Source: an uncultured Rikenellaceae bacterium | GTDB lineage: Bacteria > Bacteroidota > Bacteroidia > Bacteroidales > Rikenellaceae | Length of the DNA: 28,482 nucleotides | Direction: 5' to 3' | NCBI GenBank assembly: GCA_947074135.1 | Contig: CAMTOL010000001.1 | Coordinates: 1-28,482 of the forward strand | In this document: positions 13,101 through 22,110 of the stretch, in pieces | Position numbering within the stretch: position 1 is the first letter of the stretch | How the letters are laid out: each line of letters begins with the position of its first letter | Made by a program: the position numbers and the translations under genes | The notes under the pieces: model-generated | Told to the model about the DNA's origin: nothing | The model's database searches: none | Seen by the model: the letters and a program-made list of their open reading frames with translations, nothing else

Positions 13101-14993
13101 ATGGGAAAAATTATTGGTATTGACCTCGGAACCACAAACTCTTGTGTTTCTGTAATGGAAGGTAATGAGCCTGTTGTAATTACCAACAGCGAAGGACACC
13201 GCACAACTCCTTCAATCGTGGCTTTTGTTGGCGACGAGCGTAAAGTTGGCGAGCCTGCTAAACGTCAGGCAATCACAAACCCAAAACACACAATCTTCTC
13301 GATTAAACGTTTTATGGGCGAAACTTTCGACCAAGTATCAAAAGAGATTGGACGTGTTCCTTATGAGGTAGTTAAAGGTGCTGGTAACACTCCTCGTGTA
13401 AAGATTGACAGTCGTGAGTACTCTCCTCAAGAGATTTCGGCTATGATTCTTCAAAAAATGAAGAAAACAGCTGAAGAGTATCTTGGACAGGAGGTAACCG
13501 AAGCAGTAATCACCGTTCCAGCTTACTTCTCAGACTCTCAACGTCAAGCGACTAAAGAGGCTGGCGAAATCGCTGGACTAACAGTTAAACGTATTATCAA
13601 CGAACCGACAGCTGCTGCACTAGCTTATGGTATGGACAAAAAAGACTCAGACCAGAAGATTGCAGTTTTTGACCTCGGTGGTGGTACTTTCGATATCTCG
13701 ATTTTGGAACTAGGCGATGGTGTATTCGAAGTAAAATCGACAAATGGCGATACTCACCTAGGTGGTGACGATTTCGACCAAGTTATCATTGACTGGATGG
13801 CTGAGGACTTCTTGGCTAAGTTCAAAATCGACCTTCGTAAAGATCCTATGGCTCTTCAACGCCTAAAAGAGGCTGCTGAAAAGGCTAAAATCGAACTTTC
13901 GAGCTCAACTCAAACCGAAATTAACTTACCATATATTATGCCTGTTGATGGTATTCCTCAACACTTGGTATTAAGCCTAACTCGTGCTAAGTTCGAACAA
14001 TTGGCTGACAAGCTAATTCAGGACACAATAAAACCTTGCGAACAAGCACTTCGTGATGCCGGTCTTTCGGCTAGTGATATCGATGATGTAATTCTAGTGG
14101 GTGGTTCGACCCGTATTCCTGCAATTCAGGCTGTTGTCGAAAAATTCTTTGGCAAAGCTCCATCGAAAGGCGTTAACCCTGACGAGGTTGTAGCTGTTGG
14201 TGCTGCTATCCAAGGTGGTGTATTGACAGGTGAGGTTAAAGATGTGTTGCTACTCGACGTAACTCCACTATCACTTGGTATCGAAACACTTGGTGGTGTG
14301 ATGACTAAACTTATCGACGCTAACACTACTATTCCAACTCGTAAGAGCGAAACTTTCTCTACAGCTTCCGACAACCAACCATCTGTTCAAATCCACATTG
14401 TGCAGGGTGAGCGTCAAATGGCGAAAGACAATAAATCGCTTGGACAGTTCCACTTAGATGGTATTCCTGCGGCTCCTCGTGGAGTTCCTCAAATTGAGGT
14501 TACGTTCGATATCGACGCTAACGGTATCCTAAAAGTTTCGGCTAAGGATAAAGGTACTGGTAAAGAGCAGACTATCCGTATTGAGGCTTCGAGCGGACTT
14601 AGCGATGCAGAGATTCAACGTATGCGTGACGAGGCTAAAGCTAACGAAGAGGCTGACCGCAAAGAGCGTGAAAAAATCGATAAAATCAATGGAGCAGACG
14701 CTATGATTTTCAGCACTGAAAAACAGTTGAAAGAGTATGGCGACAAGATTCCAGCTGAAAAGAAAACTGTAATCGAAAATGCTCTTGAGGAGTTGCGTAA
14801 AGCACACAAAGATGCTCACTTGGAGAATATCGACAAGGCTATGGCTGATTTGAATGCAGCTTGGCAAGCGGCTTCGGAGGATATCTACAAACAAGGCGAC
14901 CCTAATGGTGGTGCTAGTGGAGCTGATGCTGGGGCTGGTGCGACTCAAGATAGCGGCGAACCTCAAGACGTAGATTTCGAAGAGGTTAAATAG
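13101..14993 (+). CDS. dnaK: Molecular chaperone DnaK (Hsp70)
   Basis: The ATP-dependent cytoplasmic chaperone that binds exposed hydrophobic peptides together with DnaJ and GrpE. The 630-residue protein is near the usual 635-640. The nucleotide-binding domain begins [10 protein letters not shown] (5-14) and contains [18 protein letters not shown], the [15 protein letters not shown] phosphate motif and [11 protein letters not shown]. The linker [15 protein letters not shown] leads into the substrate-binding domain, and the lid ends in a Gly/Ala-rich tail and DVDFEEVK, close to the conserved EEVK. dnaJ and grpE are not adjacent. The gene stands alone with its own promoter region and a strong terminator, and shows strong codon preference expected of high expression. 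Confidence 0.98.
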   Translation: MGKIIGIDLGTTNSCVSVMEGNEPVVITNSEGHRTTPSIVAFVGDERKVGEPAKRQAITNPKHTIFSIKRFMGETFDQVSKEIGRVPYEVVKGAGNTPRVKIDSREYSPQEISAMILQKMKKTAEEYLGQEVTEAVITVPAYFSDSQRQATKEAGEIAGLTVKRIINEPTAAALAYGMDKKDSDQKIAVFDLGGGTFDISILELGDGVFEVKSTNGDTHLGGDDFDQVIIDWMAEDFLAKFKIDLRKDPMALQRLKEAAEKAKIELSSSTQTEINLPYIMPVDGIPQHLVLSLTRAKFEQLADKLIQDTIKPCEQALRDAGLSASDIDDVILVGGSTRIPAIQAVVEKFFGKAPSKGVNPDEVVAVGAAIQGGVLTGEVKDVLLLDVTPLSLGIETLGGVMTKLIDANTTIPTRKSETFSTASDNQPSVQIHIVQGERQMAKDNKSLGQFHLDGIPAAPRGVPQIEVTFDIDANGILKVSAKDKGTGKEQTIRIEASSGLSDAEIQRMRDEAKANEEADRKEREKIDKINGADAMIFSTEKQLKEYGDKIPAEKKTVIENALEELRKAHKDAHLENIDKAMADLNAAWQAASEDIYKQGDPNGGASGADAGAGATQDSGEPQDVDFEEVK

Positions 14994-14997
14994 TATC

Positions 14998-15038
14998 AAA
15001 AAAGAGGAGGTTGAAATATTCAATCTCCTCTTTTTTTT
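14998..15038. terminator. Bidirectional terminator between dnaK and the LysM gene
   Basis: GAGGAGGTTGAA (15004-15015) pairs with TTCAATCTCCTC (15019-15030), with one G-U pair and a 3-nt loop. It is flanked by an A-run on the left and eight T (15031-15038) on the right. It lies 5 nt after the dnaK stop and can serve the convergent LysM operon as well. Confidence 0.92.
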
Positions 15039-15087
15039 ATCCTATTTTTTCGGCAGTCTAAATATTTAAGAATATCTTAGAACCACA

Positions 15088-16635
15088 CTATTTAACCTCG
15101 ATATTGTAGTTTGGCAGGTACTGAACCAACGCCCAGTCAACATTAAAAATCTTGCCATTATCGCTATCTTGTTCAAACAGATATGGTGTTTGGAGTGATA
15201 TTGGCGTATCGCGAATCAGTTCAAACATCATACGTTCACGATTCTCATAAAGTAACGTACCGAAAATAGTAGCCACATCATATCCTCGCATTGTATAGAG
15301 TGTTGGCAGCGCAAAGAAACGCTTAACATATTGTTCATACATCGGACTAACAACTGGACTACTCCTGTCAAAGAAGTAGGATGTAGGATAAGTTACCGAG
15401 AGTTTGAAGAACAGGTCTAGATTCAGACGTTCAAATCTAGCCCATCGGGGAGTTCCAACAACAGTGATTTGATAGCGAGAAGTAGCATTGATTGAGCTAT
15501 AACGCGAGAGTATCTCTTCAACCGCAATTTCACTACCAATAGGCACTACAATTACGTTGTTTTTATCGCGCACCAACGGATTACTAAGCACACTAACACT
15601 AGTCGATTTACCTGCATAGCTTACTCTTTGGGCAGTGGTTGGAATATACTTTGAGAGTTGATTTAACGACGTTCCATCTTGTTGGGTTTGATGCTCAATA
15701 ACGATTACATTTGAGTTTTCGTGACGAAGTAATGGAGCTACTTTATCCCAGCGTCCAGCATCGACAGGAGCAACCTCAACCACAAAAGGATTAACGGCAT
15801 TTCCTGCCGTACCAAGAGGCGATATAATCGGAATTCTCTCTTTTGAAGCATAAGGAGCTACAAGTTCGAACTGCGAAGGATAGACTGGTCCAATAATTAG
15901 GTTTGCATCAGATAGTTCGCCTGAGAGTACAATTTCACGAATTTTATCGATTGAGTTGTTAGTCGAAACCACTCTCAAATCGATATCGACTCCTCTGTTT
16001 GCCAAGTTTTCGAAACCCATCAACGCACCACGATAGAACTCTGCGAAGTTGTTATCCAAATTATCGGATGCACCAAACGGCAGCAACATAACCACCTGCA
16101 GCGGTCTGTTTCTCGACACCACTTTGGTTAGTCCAAACTCGGTTGGAAGCTGAGTAAATATCGAATCAATTGCTAAATTAACTGTATCCACAGCATTTAG
16201 TTCAACAGAATCTGCCAAAGGCGGCAGTTGTACAAACTCTTCATCATTTACTACTGTAGGTTGTCGGTCGCCGTTATTACGATTAGCCGAGGGTTTAACC
16301 TCTCCCTCTTTTTTCTGCTCAACTGTTGTAGTTACGTCGTTTTGACTCTTCGAAACAAATGGAATGGCAAGAGTTTGTCCTACTTTAATTCCACGTTCTG
16401 CCAATGGGTTTTTGTTTAGAATATCGTTTTGCGACACACCATACGCAGCAGCTAAAGAGTAGATTGTTTCCTTTCGACGAACAGTGTGAATATAACAATG
16501 TTCGCCATCAACCATAGCAGTAAGTTTCGAGCGTTTCACCTTAACCTGTGCCATAGACTCAACTGGGCACACTATGGTTAGCAGTGCGATAAATACTACA
16601 ACAAGAGCAACAAATGTTTTACGAAACATTAGCAT
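15088..16635 (-). CDS. LysM and periplasmic-binding domain protein
   Basis: A 515-residue exported protein. An N-terminal signal sequence (about 1-30, ending SMAQ) is followed by a LysM peptidoglycan-binding domain (about 48-95, HTVRRKETIYSLAAAYGVSQNDILNKNP). A low-complexity polar linker follows (about 97-150), then a long domain resembling the type 1 periplasmic-binding fold of amino-acid ABC receptors (about 175-500, VVMLLPFGA... LIIGPVYPSQFELVAPYASKERIPIISPLGT). It is probably anchored to peptidoglycan in the periplasm; the ligand is unknown. No transporter genes are adjacent, so a cell-envelope role is more likely than uptake. Its ATG directly follows the TAA of the exonuclease gene, suggesting translational coupling. 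The start could be Met1 or Met3. Confidence 0.85.
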   Translation of the reverse strand: MLMFRKTFVALVVVFIALLTIVCPVESMAQVKVKRSKLTAMVDGEHCYIHTVRRKETIYSLAAAYGVSQNDILNKNPLAERGIKVGQTLAIPFVSKSQNDVTTTVEQKKEGEVKPSANRNNGDRQPTVVNDEEFVQLPPLADSVELNAVDTVNLAIDSIFTQLPTEFGLTKVVSRNRPLQVVMLLPFGASDNLDNNFAEFYRGALMGFENLANRGVDIDLRVVSTNNSIDKIREIVLSGELSDANLIIGPVYPSQFELVAPYASKERIPIISPLGTAGNAVNPFVVEVAPVDAGRWDKVAPLLRHENSNVIVIEHQTQQDGTSLNQLSKYIPTTAQRVSYAGKSTSVSVLSNPLVRDKNNVIVVPIGSEIAVEEILSRYSSINATSRYQITVVGTPRWARFERLNLDLFFKLSVTYPTSYFFDRSSPVVSPMYEQYVKRFFALPTLYTMRGYDVATIFGTLLYENRERMMFELIRDTPISLQTPYLFEQDSDNGKIFNVDWALVQYLPNYNIEVK

Positions 16636-17394
16636 TTACATTGAGTTTTTAATAATGGTCACCACTCGTTTGGTATCGAGCGTAAAGTCACCTTTGACAA
16701 TCCAGTCATAGTACGAAGGTTCACGACGGAATACATCGACAACTAGTTTTCCTTTATGTTTACCGAAGTTAAAAATCGGTTTTCCATTTTCGTCAGTTCC
16801 GATACGACCTGCAAAGTCAAGGTTGGTATTCATTGTCGTATATTCGCTTAGCGAGGGCACGTCACAACCTATATCATCATATTTTTCGAGTTGAGCAAGC
16901 AACACTTCGAGTGTCGCTTCGATGTCGGCATTTGCTGAGTGAGCATTTTCAATCTCCTTGCCACAATAGAATTTATAGGCAGCAGAGAGAGTTCTTTGCT
17001 CTTTTTTATGAAAAATATTTTGGACATCGACAAATTTGATTTCGCTCAAATCGATTTCGACACTGGCTCTAAGAAACTCCTCGACAAGCATAGGCACGTC
17101 AAATTTGTTCGAATTATAGCCAGCCAAGTCACACCCTTCCAACCACTCTTTGAGCGATTTAGCAATTTGGGCAAATTTAGGTTCGTCAGCCACATCTTCG
17201 TCACTAATGCCGTGAATAGCGGCTGCTTGAGCTGGGATAGGCATTTCAGGGTTAATACGACGAGTTTTCACTTCACGCTCTCCATTTGGAAAGAGCTTAA
17301 TAAATCCCATTTCGACGATACGATCACGACCAGGATCAACTCCGGTGGTTTCGAGGTCGAAAAAAACGAGTGGTCTATTTAGTTCTAATTTCAT
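16636..17394 (-). CDS. DEDDh 3'-5' exonuclease (DnaQ/ExoX-like)
   Basis: A 252-residue exonuclease of the DnaQ superfamily. Exo I is FFDLETTG (Asp13, Glu15). Exo II is AGYNSNKFDVPML. Exo III is HSANADIEATLEVL, the HxxxxD form of the DEDDh subclass. A C-terminal piece, FNFGKHKGKLVVDVFRREPSYYDWIVKGDF, resembles the small ExoX C-terminal domain that often follows such exonucleases. Likely roles are DNA repair or nucleic-acid trimming; it is not clearly the proofreading subunit of DNA polymerase III. It is first in a two-gene operon and its stop codon abuts the LysM gene start. A TAACTTTG box ends 7 nt before the ATG, so the mRNA may be nearly leaderless. Confidence 0.88.
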   Translation of the reverse strand: MKLELNRPLVFFDLETTGVDPGRDRIVEMGFIKLFPNGEREVKTRRINPEMPIPAQAAAIHGISDEDVADEPKFAQIAKSLKEWLEGCDLAGYNSNKFDVPMLVEEFLRASVEIDLSEIKFVDVQNIFHKKEQRTLSAAYKFYCGKEIENAHSANADIEATLEVLLAQLEKYDDIGCDVPSLSEYTTMNTNLDFAGRIGTDENGKPIFNFGKHKGKLVVDVFRREPSYYDWIVKGDFTLDTKRVVTIIKNSM

Positions 17395-17401
17395 AATGGC
17401 A

Positions 17402-17409
17402 CAAAGTTA
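17402..17409 (-). promoter_or_regulatory. -7 box (TAACTTTG) for the exonuclease-LysM operon
   Basis: An exact match to TAnnTTTG on the minus strand, separated from the ATG at 17394 by 7 nt. The predicted start of transcription falls within about one base of the AUG. Confidence 0.55.
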
Positions 17410-17433
17410 CAAAACTTTTATTAAAAAACATTA

Positions 17434-17456
17434 CGGCACCCGTTTTCAAGGTGCCG
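17434..17456 (-). terminator. Terminator downstream of the 48-codon gene
   Basis: CGGCACC (17434-17440) and GGTGCCG (17450-17456) form a perfect 7-bp GC-rich stem with a 9-nt loop. On the minus strand it is followed by TAATGTTTTTT, a T-run; on the plus strand no T-run follows. It therefore ends a transcript coming leftward from 17487-17633, 30 nt beyond that gene's stop. Confidence 0.78.
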
Positions 17457-17486
17457 CAGGATGATGGAGTTTGGGATCTAATGTAA

Positions 17487-17633
17487 CTATAATTGAGCGA
17501 CAAAAGCTCCAACCATTTTTCCTGTGTAGTACAGTACAGTGGACAAAAAGCACAAAACGCCTATGATTAGAAAAACCTTTATATATGGCTTTTCTTTAAT
17601 TATTTTTATCACGTCACTTACTACTTGCGTCAT
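17487..17633 (-). CDS. Small single-span membrane protein (48 aa), unrecognised
   Basis: A 48-codon frame from ATG 17633 to TAG 17487. The translation has a polar, Lys-rich N-terminal helix-like part (MTQVVSDVIKIIKEKPYIK), one hydrophobic segment (about 20-35, VFLIIGVLCFLSTVLY) and a short tail ending GAFVAQL. Positive charges before the span predict the N-terminus in the cytoplasm. A clear minus-strand terminator follows 30 nt after the stop, which supports an expressed gene. I do not recognise a family. The frame stays open upstream to 17697 but only through the repeat element, so the ATG at 17633 is preferred. A 90-codon plus-strand frame covers the same DNA but starts in the coding strand's complement and ends in repeat sequence, so it is less credible. 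No good promoter box was found. Confidence 0.62.
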   Translation of the reverse strand: MTQVVSDVIKIIKEKPYIKVFLIIGVLCFLSTVLYYTGKMVGAFVAQL

Positions 17634-17662
17634 CGCTTTATTAAATAAATTAACACTCCGAA

Positions 17663-17725
17663 AAGTCTTACAAACTCTGCGAGTTTGCGCTTTGAGTCAC
17701 TCTCTTGAGGGTGGGTCGAAAATTC
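17663..17725 (+). repeat. 63-nt dispersed structured repeat, copy 2
   Basis: Aligns without gaps to 1420-1482 (about 47 of 63 identical). The hairpin is CAAACTC (17671-17677), loop TGC, GAGTTTG (17681-17687), with two compensated base-pair changes relative to copy 1. It lies just upstream of the small membrane protein gene when read on that gene's strand. Confidence 0.7.
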
Positions 17726-17732
17726 ACAACGC

Positions 17733-17900
17733 CGTGAGCATCGAAAGCCATACAAGGAAGTATAAACTCAATTTCACACCTTTTATTTTAATTGTTCAAA
17801 TTGAGGTTTAGACAACGCTGTATGAGATTCGAGAAACGGAGCGTACTCAAAGTACGTGAGTATCGCAGAAGCCATACAAGGAAGTATAAACTTAATTTCA
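17733..17900 (+). repeat. Direct repeat pair downstream of dnaN
   Basis: Two near-identical segments, 17733-17776 and 17855-17900, share CGTGAGyATCG, a short variable spacer, and the block AAGCCATACAAGGAAGTATAA followed by ACTyAATTTCA. The second copy is preceded by a hairpin, TACTC (17844-17848) with GAGTA (17858-17862). The pair fills the space after the dnaN stop and resembles intergenic repeats found at gene ends in many Bacteroidales, as I recall them. Only two units and unequal spacing rule out a CRISPR array. Confidence 0.7.
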
Positions 17901-17904
17901 ACAA

Positions 17905-19041
17905 TTAATTATTGATCATCATTGGCATTAACAACATCAGCACTGAAGTACTCTCATCGTCACTATCCACTGGCATAAACAGTCCCGGACGCGACGCATC
18001 AGATAGTTCAATTAGCACCTCACGAGTTGTAATATTGCTAAGAATGTCAATCAAGAATTGTGCTTTAAAGCCAATCTCCATCGGATCACCACTGTACTCA
18101 CACGAAATATTATCTTCGGCCGAAGTGTTATAATCCAAATCTTGAGCCGTAATCGCAATACCCTGCTCCGTTAAACTAAGTCGAATAAGCCCACTAGCCT
18201 GCGACGAACAAACAGAAACACGACGAAGTGACGCCATAAGTTCAAGGCGGTCTATTGTTAGTTTATTCTCATTGTTTTTAGGAATGACAGCGTTGTAGTT
18301 AGGATAATTACCCTCAATCAAACGACAAATCATTTTATATGTAGGAAGCGTAAAGATAACGTTTTTAGCATCGAAATCTATTGACACCTCACAGCTCTCA
18401 TCTTTAGGTAGGATTGAACGAAGCAGTGCAGCTGGTTTAGCTGGAAGCGTAAACGACGTAGCCTCTTTAGCCGAAACAGTTGTATTAATCATTCGCACTA
18501 ATCGGTGAGCATCGGTTGCAACAAAAGTGATATCAGAAGGCGAAAGAGCTATATTGATACCATTCATAATTGGGCGGTGAGTATCGACAGCAGTAGCAAA
18601 AATTGTGGTCGTGATACCATTGCCAAGCAATCCAGCAGTCAACTTCGCCGAGTTTGTTGCCGACGAATCTAGCATCTGAAGTTCAGGGTATCCAATACCA
18701 GTAATACCAGCAATAGTAATCTTACCACTACGCCAAGCAATAGTAATCTCCCAAGTAGAGCTATCAATTGAGATAGTTAGCGGTTGTTCTGCAAACTCCT
18801 TGATTGAGTCTTGAATACGACGTGCAGGAACTGCTACCGAACCATCAACACCCGAAACATTCTCGATTGGAAGTGTAGCCTGAAGAGTTGTTTCGACATC
18901 AGAGGCTGTCACTCTAAGTTCATTACCTTCGATTGAAAATAGGAAATAGTCGAGAATAGGGAGTGGGCTTTTGTTGCTAATAACTTTACCAATTGCTTGA
19001 AGATTGTGAGCTAGAACGCTACTACTAATTGAAAATTTCAT
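17905..19041 (-). CDS. dnaN: DNA polymerase III beta sliding clamp
   Basis: The ring-shaped processivity factor that tethers DNA polymerase III to DNA. The 378-residue protein has three clamp domains; recognisable stretches are MKFSISSSVLAHNLQAIGKVI at the start, SDVETTLQATLPIE, TDAHRLVRM in the middle domain, EGNYPNYNAVIP, and the C-terminal LMLLMPMMINN close to the typical LMPMR end. I chose the start at 19041 because the family starts MKF; the frame extends 18 codons upstream to 19095 without family resemblance. A TACCTTTG box lies at 19116-19123, overlapping the end of the upstream phosphorylase gene, so dnaN has its own promoter. dnaA and recF are not adjacent, as is usual in Bacteroidota. 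Confidence 0.96.
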   Translation of the reverse strand: MKFSISSSVLAHNLQAIGKVISNKSPLPILDYFLFSIEGNELRVTASDVETTLQATLPIENVSGVDGSVAVPARRIQDSIKEFAEQPLTISIDSSTWEITIAWRSGKITIAGITGIGYPELQMLDSSATNSAKLTAGLLGNGITTTIFATAVDTHRPIMNGINIALSPSDITFVATDAHRLVRMINTTVSAKEATSFTLPAKPAALLRSILPKDESCEVSIDFDAKNVIFTLPTYKMICRLIEGNYPNYNAVIPKNNENKLTIDRLELMASLRRVSVCSSQASGLIRLSLTEQGIAITAQDLDYNTSAEDNISCEYSGDPMEIGFKAQFLIDILSNITTREVLIELSDASRPGLFMPVDSDDESTSVLMLLMPMMINN

Positions 19042-19115
19042 CGCTTTATGTTTTAAAAAAGAAGTATTATTTTGAAAATTCATTATTGCAGACATACACC
19101 ATACCTACAATAATA

Positions 19116-19123
19116 CAAAGGTA
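19116..19123 (-). promoter_or_regulatory. -7 box (TACCTTTG) for dnaN
   Basis: An exact TAnnTTTG match on the minus strand, immediately after the stop codon of the upstream phosphorylase gene and 74 nt before the chosen dnaN ATG. It gives dnaN a promoter independent of its upstream neighbour. Confidence 0.6.
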
Positions 19124-19124
19124 A

Positions 19125-19976
19125 CTATTTTATCAAATTATTCAAAGTCAACTCCACCAACTTTTCAACAATTAATTTATAATTTGGCTTACCCTCACCC
19201 GCAGCACGTTGAGCAATAATTGCACACACAGTTAAAGCCCTATGACCGAGAAGTCCAGCGAGCAGATAGATAGCCGCACTCTCCATTTCGATATTATCGA
19301 CACCACCTAGTTCGAGCGAGCGGAAGTAATCGGGACGACTAAGAGGCAATCGCACACTGCGCCCTTGTGGTCCATAAAAACCATTAGCACTAAGCGTAAA
19401 GCAGCTCTTAGCCTCAACTTCGAAGAGTTTGATTAGCTCCTCACAGCCGTCAACCACATAAGGTCGAGCCAACTCAGGCAGTGGTTTAGCAGCCTCAATA
19501 AAAAGGTTCTCTTTTTCGATGTTTCTAACCTCTTCGCTACCACCATAGAAATATGCCAAACCGTCAATTCCCATTGCCGAGCACGACATTGCAAAGTCCC
19601 CAATTTTGAGTTCAGGGCTTACAGCTCCCGAAGTGCCAATACGGACAAGTGTCAGCTGCGTGAGCTCCTTTTTAGGCTCTCGTTTCTCGAGGTCAACATT
19701 AAATAGAGCATCTAGCTCGGTCACTACAATATCTATATTATCGCACCCCATTCCAGTCGACACTACAGATATGCGTTTGCCTTTATAGCGACCAGTGATT
19801 GTGCGAATTTCGCGGTTCGAACGTTCAAGTTCTATCTCATCGAAAAACGAAGCTACCATATCGCAACGTCCAGGATCGCCCACCAATAGAACTGTTGTAG
19901 CAGCCTCGCCGGGTTTAAGATGAAGGTGAAACAACGAGCCATCTTCATTAATTATAAGTTCAGAGCTTTTTATCAT
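19125..19976 (-). CDS. Nucleoside phosphorylase (uridine phosphorylase-like)
   Basis: A 283-residue member of the NP-1/uridine phosphorylase family, which splits nucleosides with phosphate into base and ribose 1-phosphate for salvage. Visible motifs are VLLVGDPGRCDMV (about 29-41, phosphate loop), VVSTGMGCDNIDIVVTELDAL, TLVRIGTSGAVSP (phosphate and ribose contact), and IEMESAAIYLLAGLLGHRA with the ribose-binding Met-Glu. Length and the GDPGR/GTSGA pattern suit uridine phosphorylase; purine nucleoside phosphorylase is the alternative. It has a TAAATTTG box at 20025-20032 and is divergent from lepA. An 18-bp palindrome lies between this box and the start codon. Confidence 0.85.
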   Translation of the reverse strand: MIKSSELIINEDGSLFHLHLKPGEAATTVLLVGDPGRCDMVASFFDEIELERSNREIRTITGRYKGKRISVVSTGMGCDNIDIVVTELDALFNVDLEKREPKKELTQLTLVRIGTSGAVSPELKIGDFAMSCSAMGIDGLAYFYGGSEEVRNIEKENLFIEAAKPLPELARPYVVDGCEELIKLFEVEAKSCFTLSANGFYGPQGRSVRLPLSRPDYFRSLELGGVDNIEMESAAIYLLAGLLGHRALTVCAIIAQRAAGEGKPNYKLIVEKLVELTLNNLIK

Positions 19977-19990
19977 AATTCACAATATTC

Positions 19991-20008
19991 AATTGACAAT
20001 TGTCAATT
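19991..20008. repeat. Perfect 18-bp palindrome upstream of the phosphorylase gene
   Basis: AATTGACAATTGTCAATT is a perfect palindrome centred 23 bp upstream of the phosphorylase start codon, inside its predicted 5' leader and downstream of its -7 box. It could be a repressor site or an RNA-level hairpin. Similar AATTGACAATTG-type sequences are common intergenic repeats in Bacteroidota, which is the simpler explanation. Confidence 0.55.
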
Positions 20009-20024
20009 CAAGAAACAACTATGG

Positions 20025-20032
20025 CAAATTTA
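20025..20032 (-). promoter_or_regulatory. -7 box (TAAATTTG) for the nucleoside phosphorylase gene
   Basis: An exact TAnnTTTG match on the minus strand, 48 nt before the start codon at 19976. It is paired back to back with the lepA box 12 nt away. Confidence 0.55.
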
Positions 20033-20043
20033 CAAAAAATGTG

Positions 20044-20051
20044 TAACTTTG
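20044..20051 (+). promoter_or_regulatory. -7 box (TAACTTTG) for lepA
   Basis: An exact TAnnTTTG match on the plus strand, 32 nt before the lepA ATG, implying a leader of about 26 nt. Confidence 0.65.
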
Positions 20052-20083
20052 TACTCAATTTTTTTTAATATTACATTTATTTA

Positions 20084-21874
20084 ATGAAGCACATTCGCAA
20101 TTTCTGTATCATCGCCCATATCGACCACGGCAAATCGACCTTAGCAGATAGACTTCTCGAATACACAGACACAGTATCAGAGAGAGATCTCCAAGCACAA
20201 GTCCTTGACGATATGGAACTTGAGCGAGAAAAAGGTATCACCATCAAAAGCCACGCTATTCAAATGGAGTACAAGGCCGAAAATGGAGAACAATATATCC
20301 TCAACCTTATCGACACCCCTGGTCACGTTGACTTCTCGTACGAAGTGAGTCGTGCTATCGCTTCGTGCGAAGGTGCGTTGCTAATTGTTGACGCTACTCA
20401 AGGTATTCAGGCACAAACCATCTCAAACCTATATCTAGCACTAGGTAACGACCTAGAGATTATACCAGTGCTCAACAAGATTGATATGGAGGCAGCTATG
20501 GTTGACGAAGTTAAAGATCAAGTTGTTGATTTGATTGGTTGCGAATACGAAGATATATTGTGTTGTTCAGCACGTACAGGAGTTGGAGTTCACGAAATAC
20601 TAGAAGCTATTGTTGAGCGTATTCCTGCACCAAAAGGTAACGAAACAGAGCCGCTTCAAGCACTTATCTTCGACTCTGTTTTTAACTCTTTTAGAGGAAT
20701 CATCGCCTATTTCCGCGTTATGAATGGCACAATCCGCAAAGGTGAGAAAGTACGCTTTTTCAATGGCGGAACGGAGTATAACGCCGACGAAATTGGGGTG
20801 TTGAAACTAAAAATGTCGCCTCGGGACGAGATTAAGGCCGGTGACGTAGGCTATATTATATCGGGCATTAAAAACTCTGCCGATGTTAAGGTTGGAGATA
20901 CAATTACAAGCAAAGAGCGTCCTTGTAGCACAGCAATAGCAGGGTTCGAGGAGGTAAAACCAATGGTATTTGCCGGTCTTTACCCAGTAGAGAGCGATGA
21001 CTATGAAGATTTGCGAACTTCGCTCGACAAACTTCTCCTCAACGACGCTTCACTAACCTATGAACCTGAGAGTTCACTTGCACTAGGATTTGGATATCGT
21101 TGTGGTTTCCTAGGACTGCTGCATATGGAGATTATCCAAGAGCGTTTGTACAGAGAGTTTGATATGGATGTTATCACAACCGTCCCTAACGTATCGTACA
21201 GAGTTACAACCACTGACGGCGAGCAGACCTATATCCACAACCCCTCGGGACTTCCCGAACCGAACTACGTTGAACTGATTGAGGAGCCTTATATACTAGC
21301 ACAGGTTATCACAAAGACAGACTATCTAGGCAATGTTATGAAGCTTTGTATCGACAAGCGCGGGGTGCTCAAGAATCAAACTTTTATCACTACAGACCGA
21401 GTTGAAGTTAACTTCGAGATGCCACTATCGGAGATTGTGTTTGACTTTTACGACAAACTGAAGTCAATTTCGAGAGGTTACGCTTCGTTCGACTATCATC
21501 AGATAGGTTATCGTCCATCGAAACTTTCGAAACTCGATATACTATTGAATGGCGAACCTGTCGATGCGTTATCATCGCTAATATATTTTGACCACGCTTA
21601 CGACTTTGGACGTAAGATGTGCGAAAAGCTAAAAGAGTTAATCCCTCGCCAACAGTTCGACATCGCTATTCAAGCCGCTATTGGAGCAAAAATCATTGCT
21701 CGCGAAACCGTTAAAGCACTTCGTAAAGATGTTACGGCAAAGTGTTATGGTGGTGACATAACTCGTAAACGCAAACTTCTTGAGAAACAGAAGAAAGGCA
21801 AAAAACGTATGCGTCAGGTAGGTAACGTAGAGGTTCCTCAATCTGCATTCTTGGCAGTTCTTAAGATGGATTAA
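20084..21874 (+). CDS. lepA: Elongation factor 4 (translational GTPase LepA)
   Basis: A ribosome-associated GTPase implicated in back-translocation, ribosome assembly and translation under stress. The 596-residue protein is full length. Motifs: G1 AHIDHGKST (11-19), the EREKGITIK switch I segment, DTPGHVDF (G3), NKIDM (G4), a [10 protein letters not shown] (G5) segment, then EF-G-like domains II, III and V, and the LepA-specific C-terminal domain ending [36 protein letters not shown]. It is a single gene with its own promoter and terminator. Signal peptidase lepB, its partner in some bacteria, is not adjacent. Confidence 0.98.
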   Translation: MKHIRNFCIIAHIDHGKSTLADRLLEYTDTVSERDLQAQVLDDMELEREKGITIKSHAIQMEYKAENGEQYILNLIDTPGHVDFSYEVSRAIASCEGALLIVDATQGIQAQTISNLYLALGNDLEIIPVLNKIDMEAAMVDEVKDQVVDLIGCEYEDILCCSARTGVGVHEILEAIVERIPAPKGNETEPLQALIFDSVFNSFRGIIAYFRVMNGTIRKGEKVRFFNGGTEYNADEIGVLKLKMSPRDEIKAGDVGYIISGIKNSADVKVGDTITSKERPCSTAIAGFEEVKPMVFAGLYPVESDDYEDLRTSLDKLLLNDASLTYEPESSLALGFGYRCGFLGLLHMEIIQERLYREFDMDVITTVPNVSYRVTTTDGEQTYIHNPSGLPEPNYVELIEEPYILAQVITKTDYLGNVMKLCIDKRGVLKNQTFITTDRVEVNFEMPLSEIVFDFYDKLKSISRGYASFDYHQIGYRPSKLSKLDILLNGEPVDALSSLIYFDHAYDFGRKMCEKLKELIPRQQFDIAIQAAIGAKIIARETVKALRKDVTAKCYGGDITRKRKLLEKQKKGKKRMRQVGNVEVPQSAFLAVLKMD

Positions 21875-21936
21875 AAGATATTGTTCTCTACACCAATTTT
21901 TAACAACAAGGCAGAGTCGTATTAAATTATTTTCAG

Positions 21937-21985
21937 AAAGACCGCTCTATTCTCTTTAGCAGAATCATATAGAGTCGGTCTTTTT
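21937..21985 (+). terminator. lepA terminator
   Basis: AAAGACCGCTCTAT (21937-21950) pairs with ATAGAG-T-CGGTCTTT (21969-21983), with a single bulged T and an 18-nt loop. The 3' arm runs into further T residues. It lies 62 nt after the lepA stop. Confidence 0.88.
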
Positions 21986-22110
21986 CTATTTTTAATCTTT
22001 TTGCATTAAAAATTAATAAAAATTTAGACTAAAATTTGTTAGTTTGAAAATTTTTTTTTAAAATTGTAATAGAATTTCAATAATAAACCAAACAAAATTA
22101 CAAAATAGCT

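Noticed and set aside
17539..17811. 90-codon plus-strand frame
   Set aside because: It runs into the 63-nt repeat and the direct repeat, and overlaps the better-supported minus-strand small gene with a matching terminator.
17733..17900. Short CRISPR-like array
   Set aside because: Only two units, unequal sequence around them, no constant spacer length and no cas genes.
19042..19095. Upstream start for dnaN
   Set aside because: The extra 18 residues have no family resemblance, and the clamp starts at MKFSISS.
22030..22046. Promoter box for the ROK gene (TAAAATTTG, TTAGTTTG)
   Set aside because: One has an extra base and the other a mismatch at a key position; too weak in an AT-rich gap.
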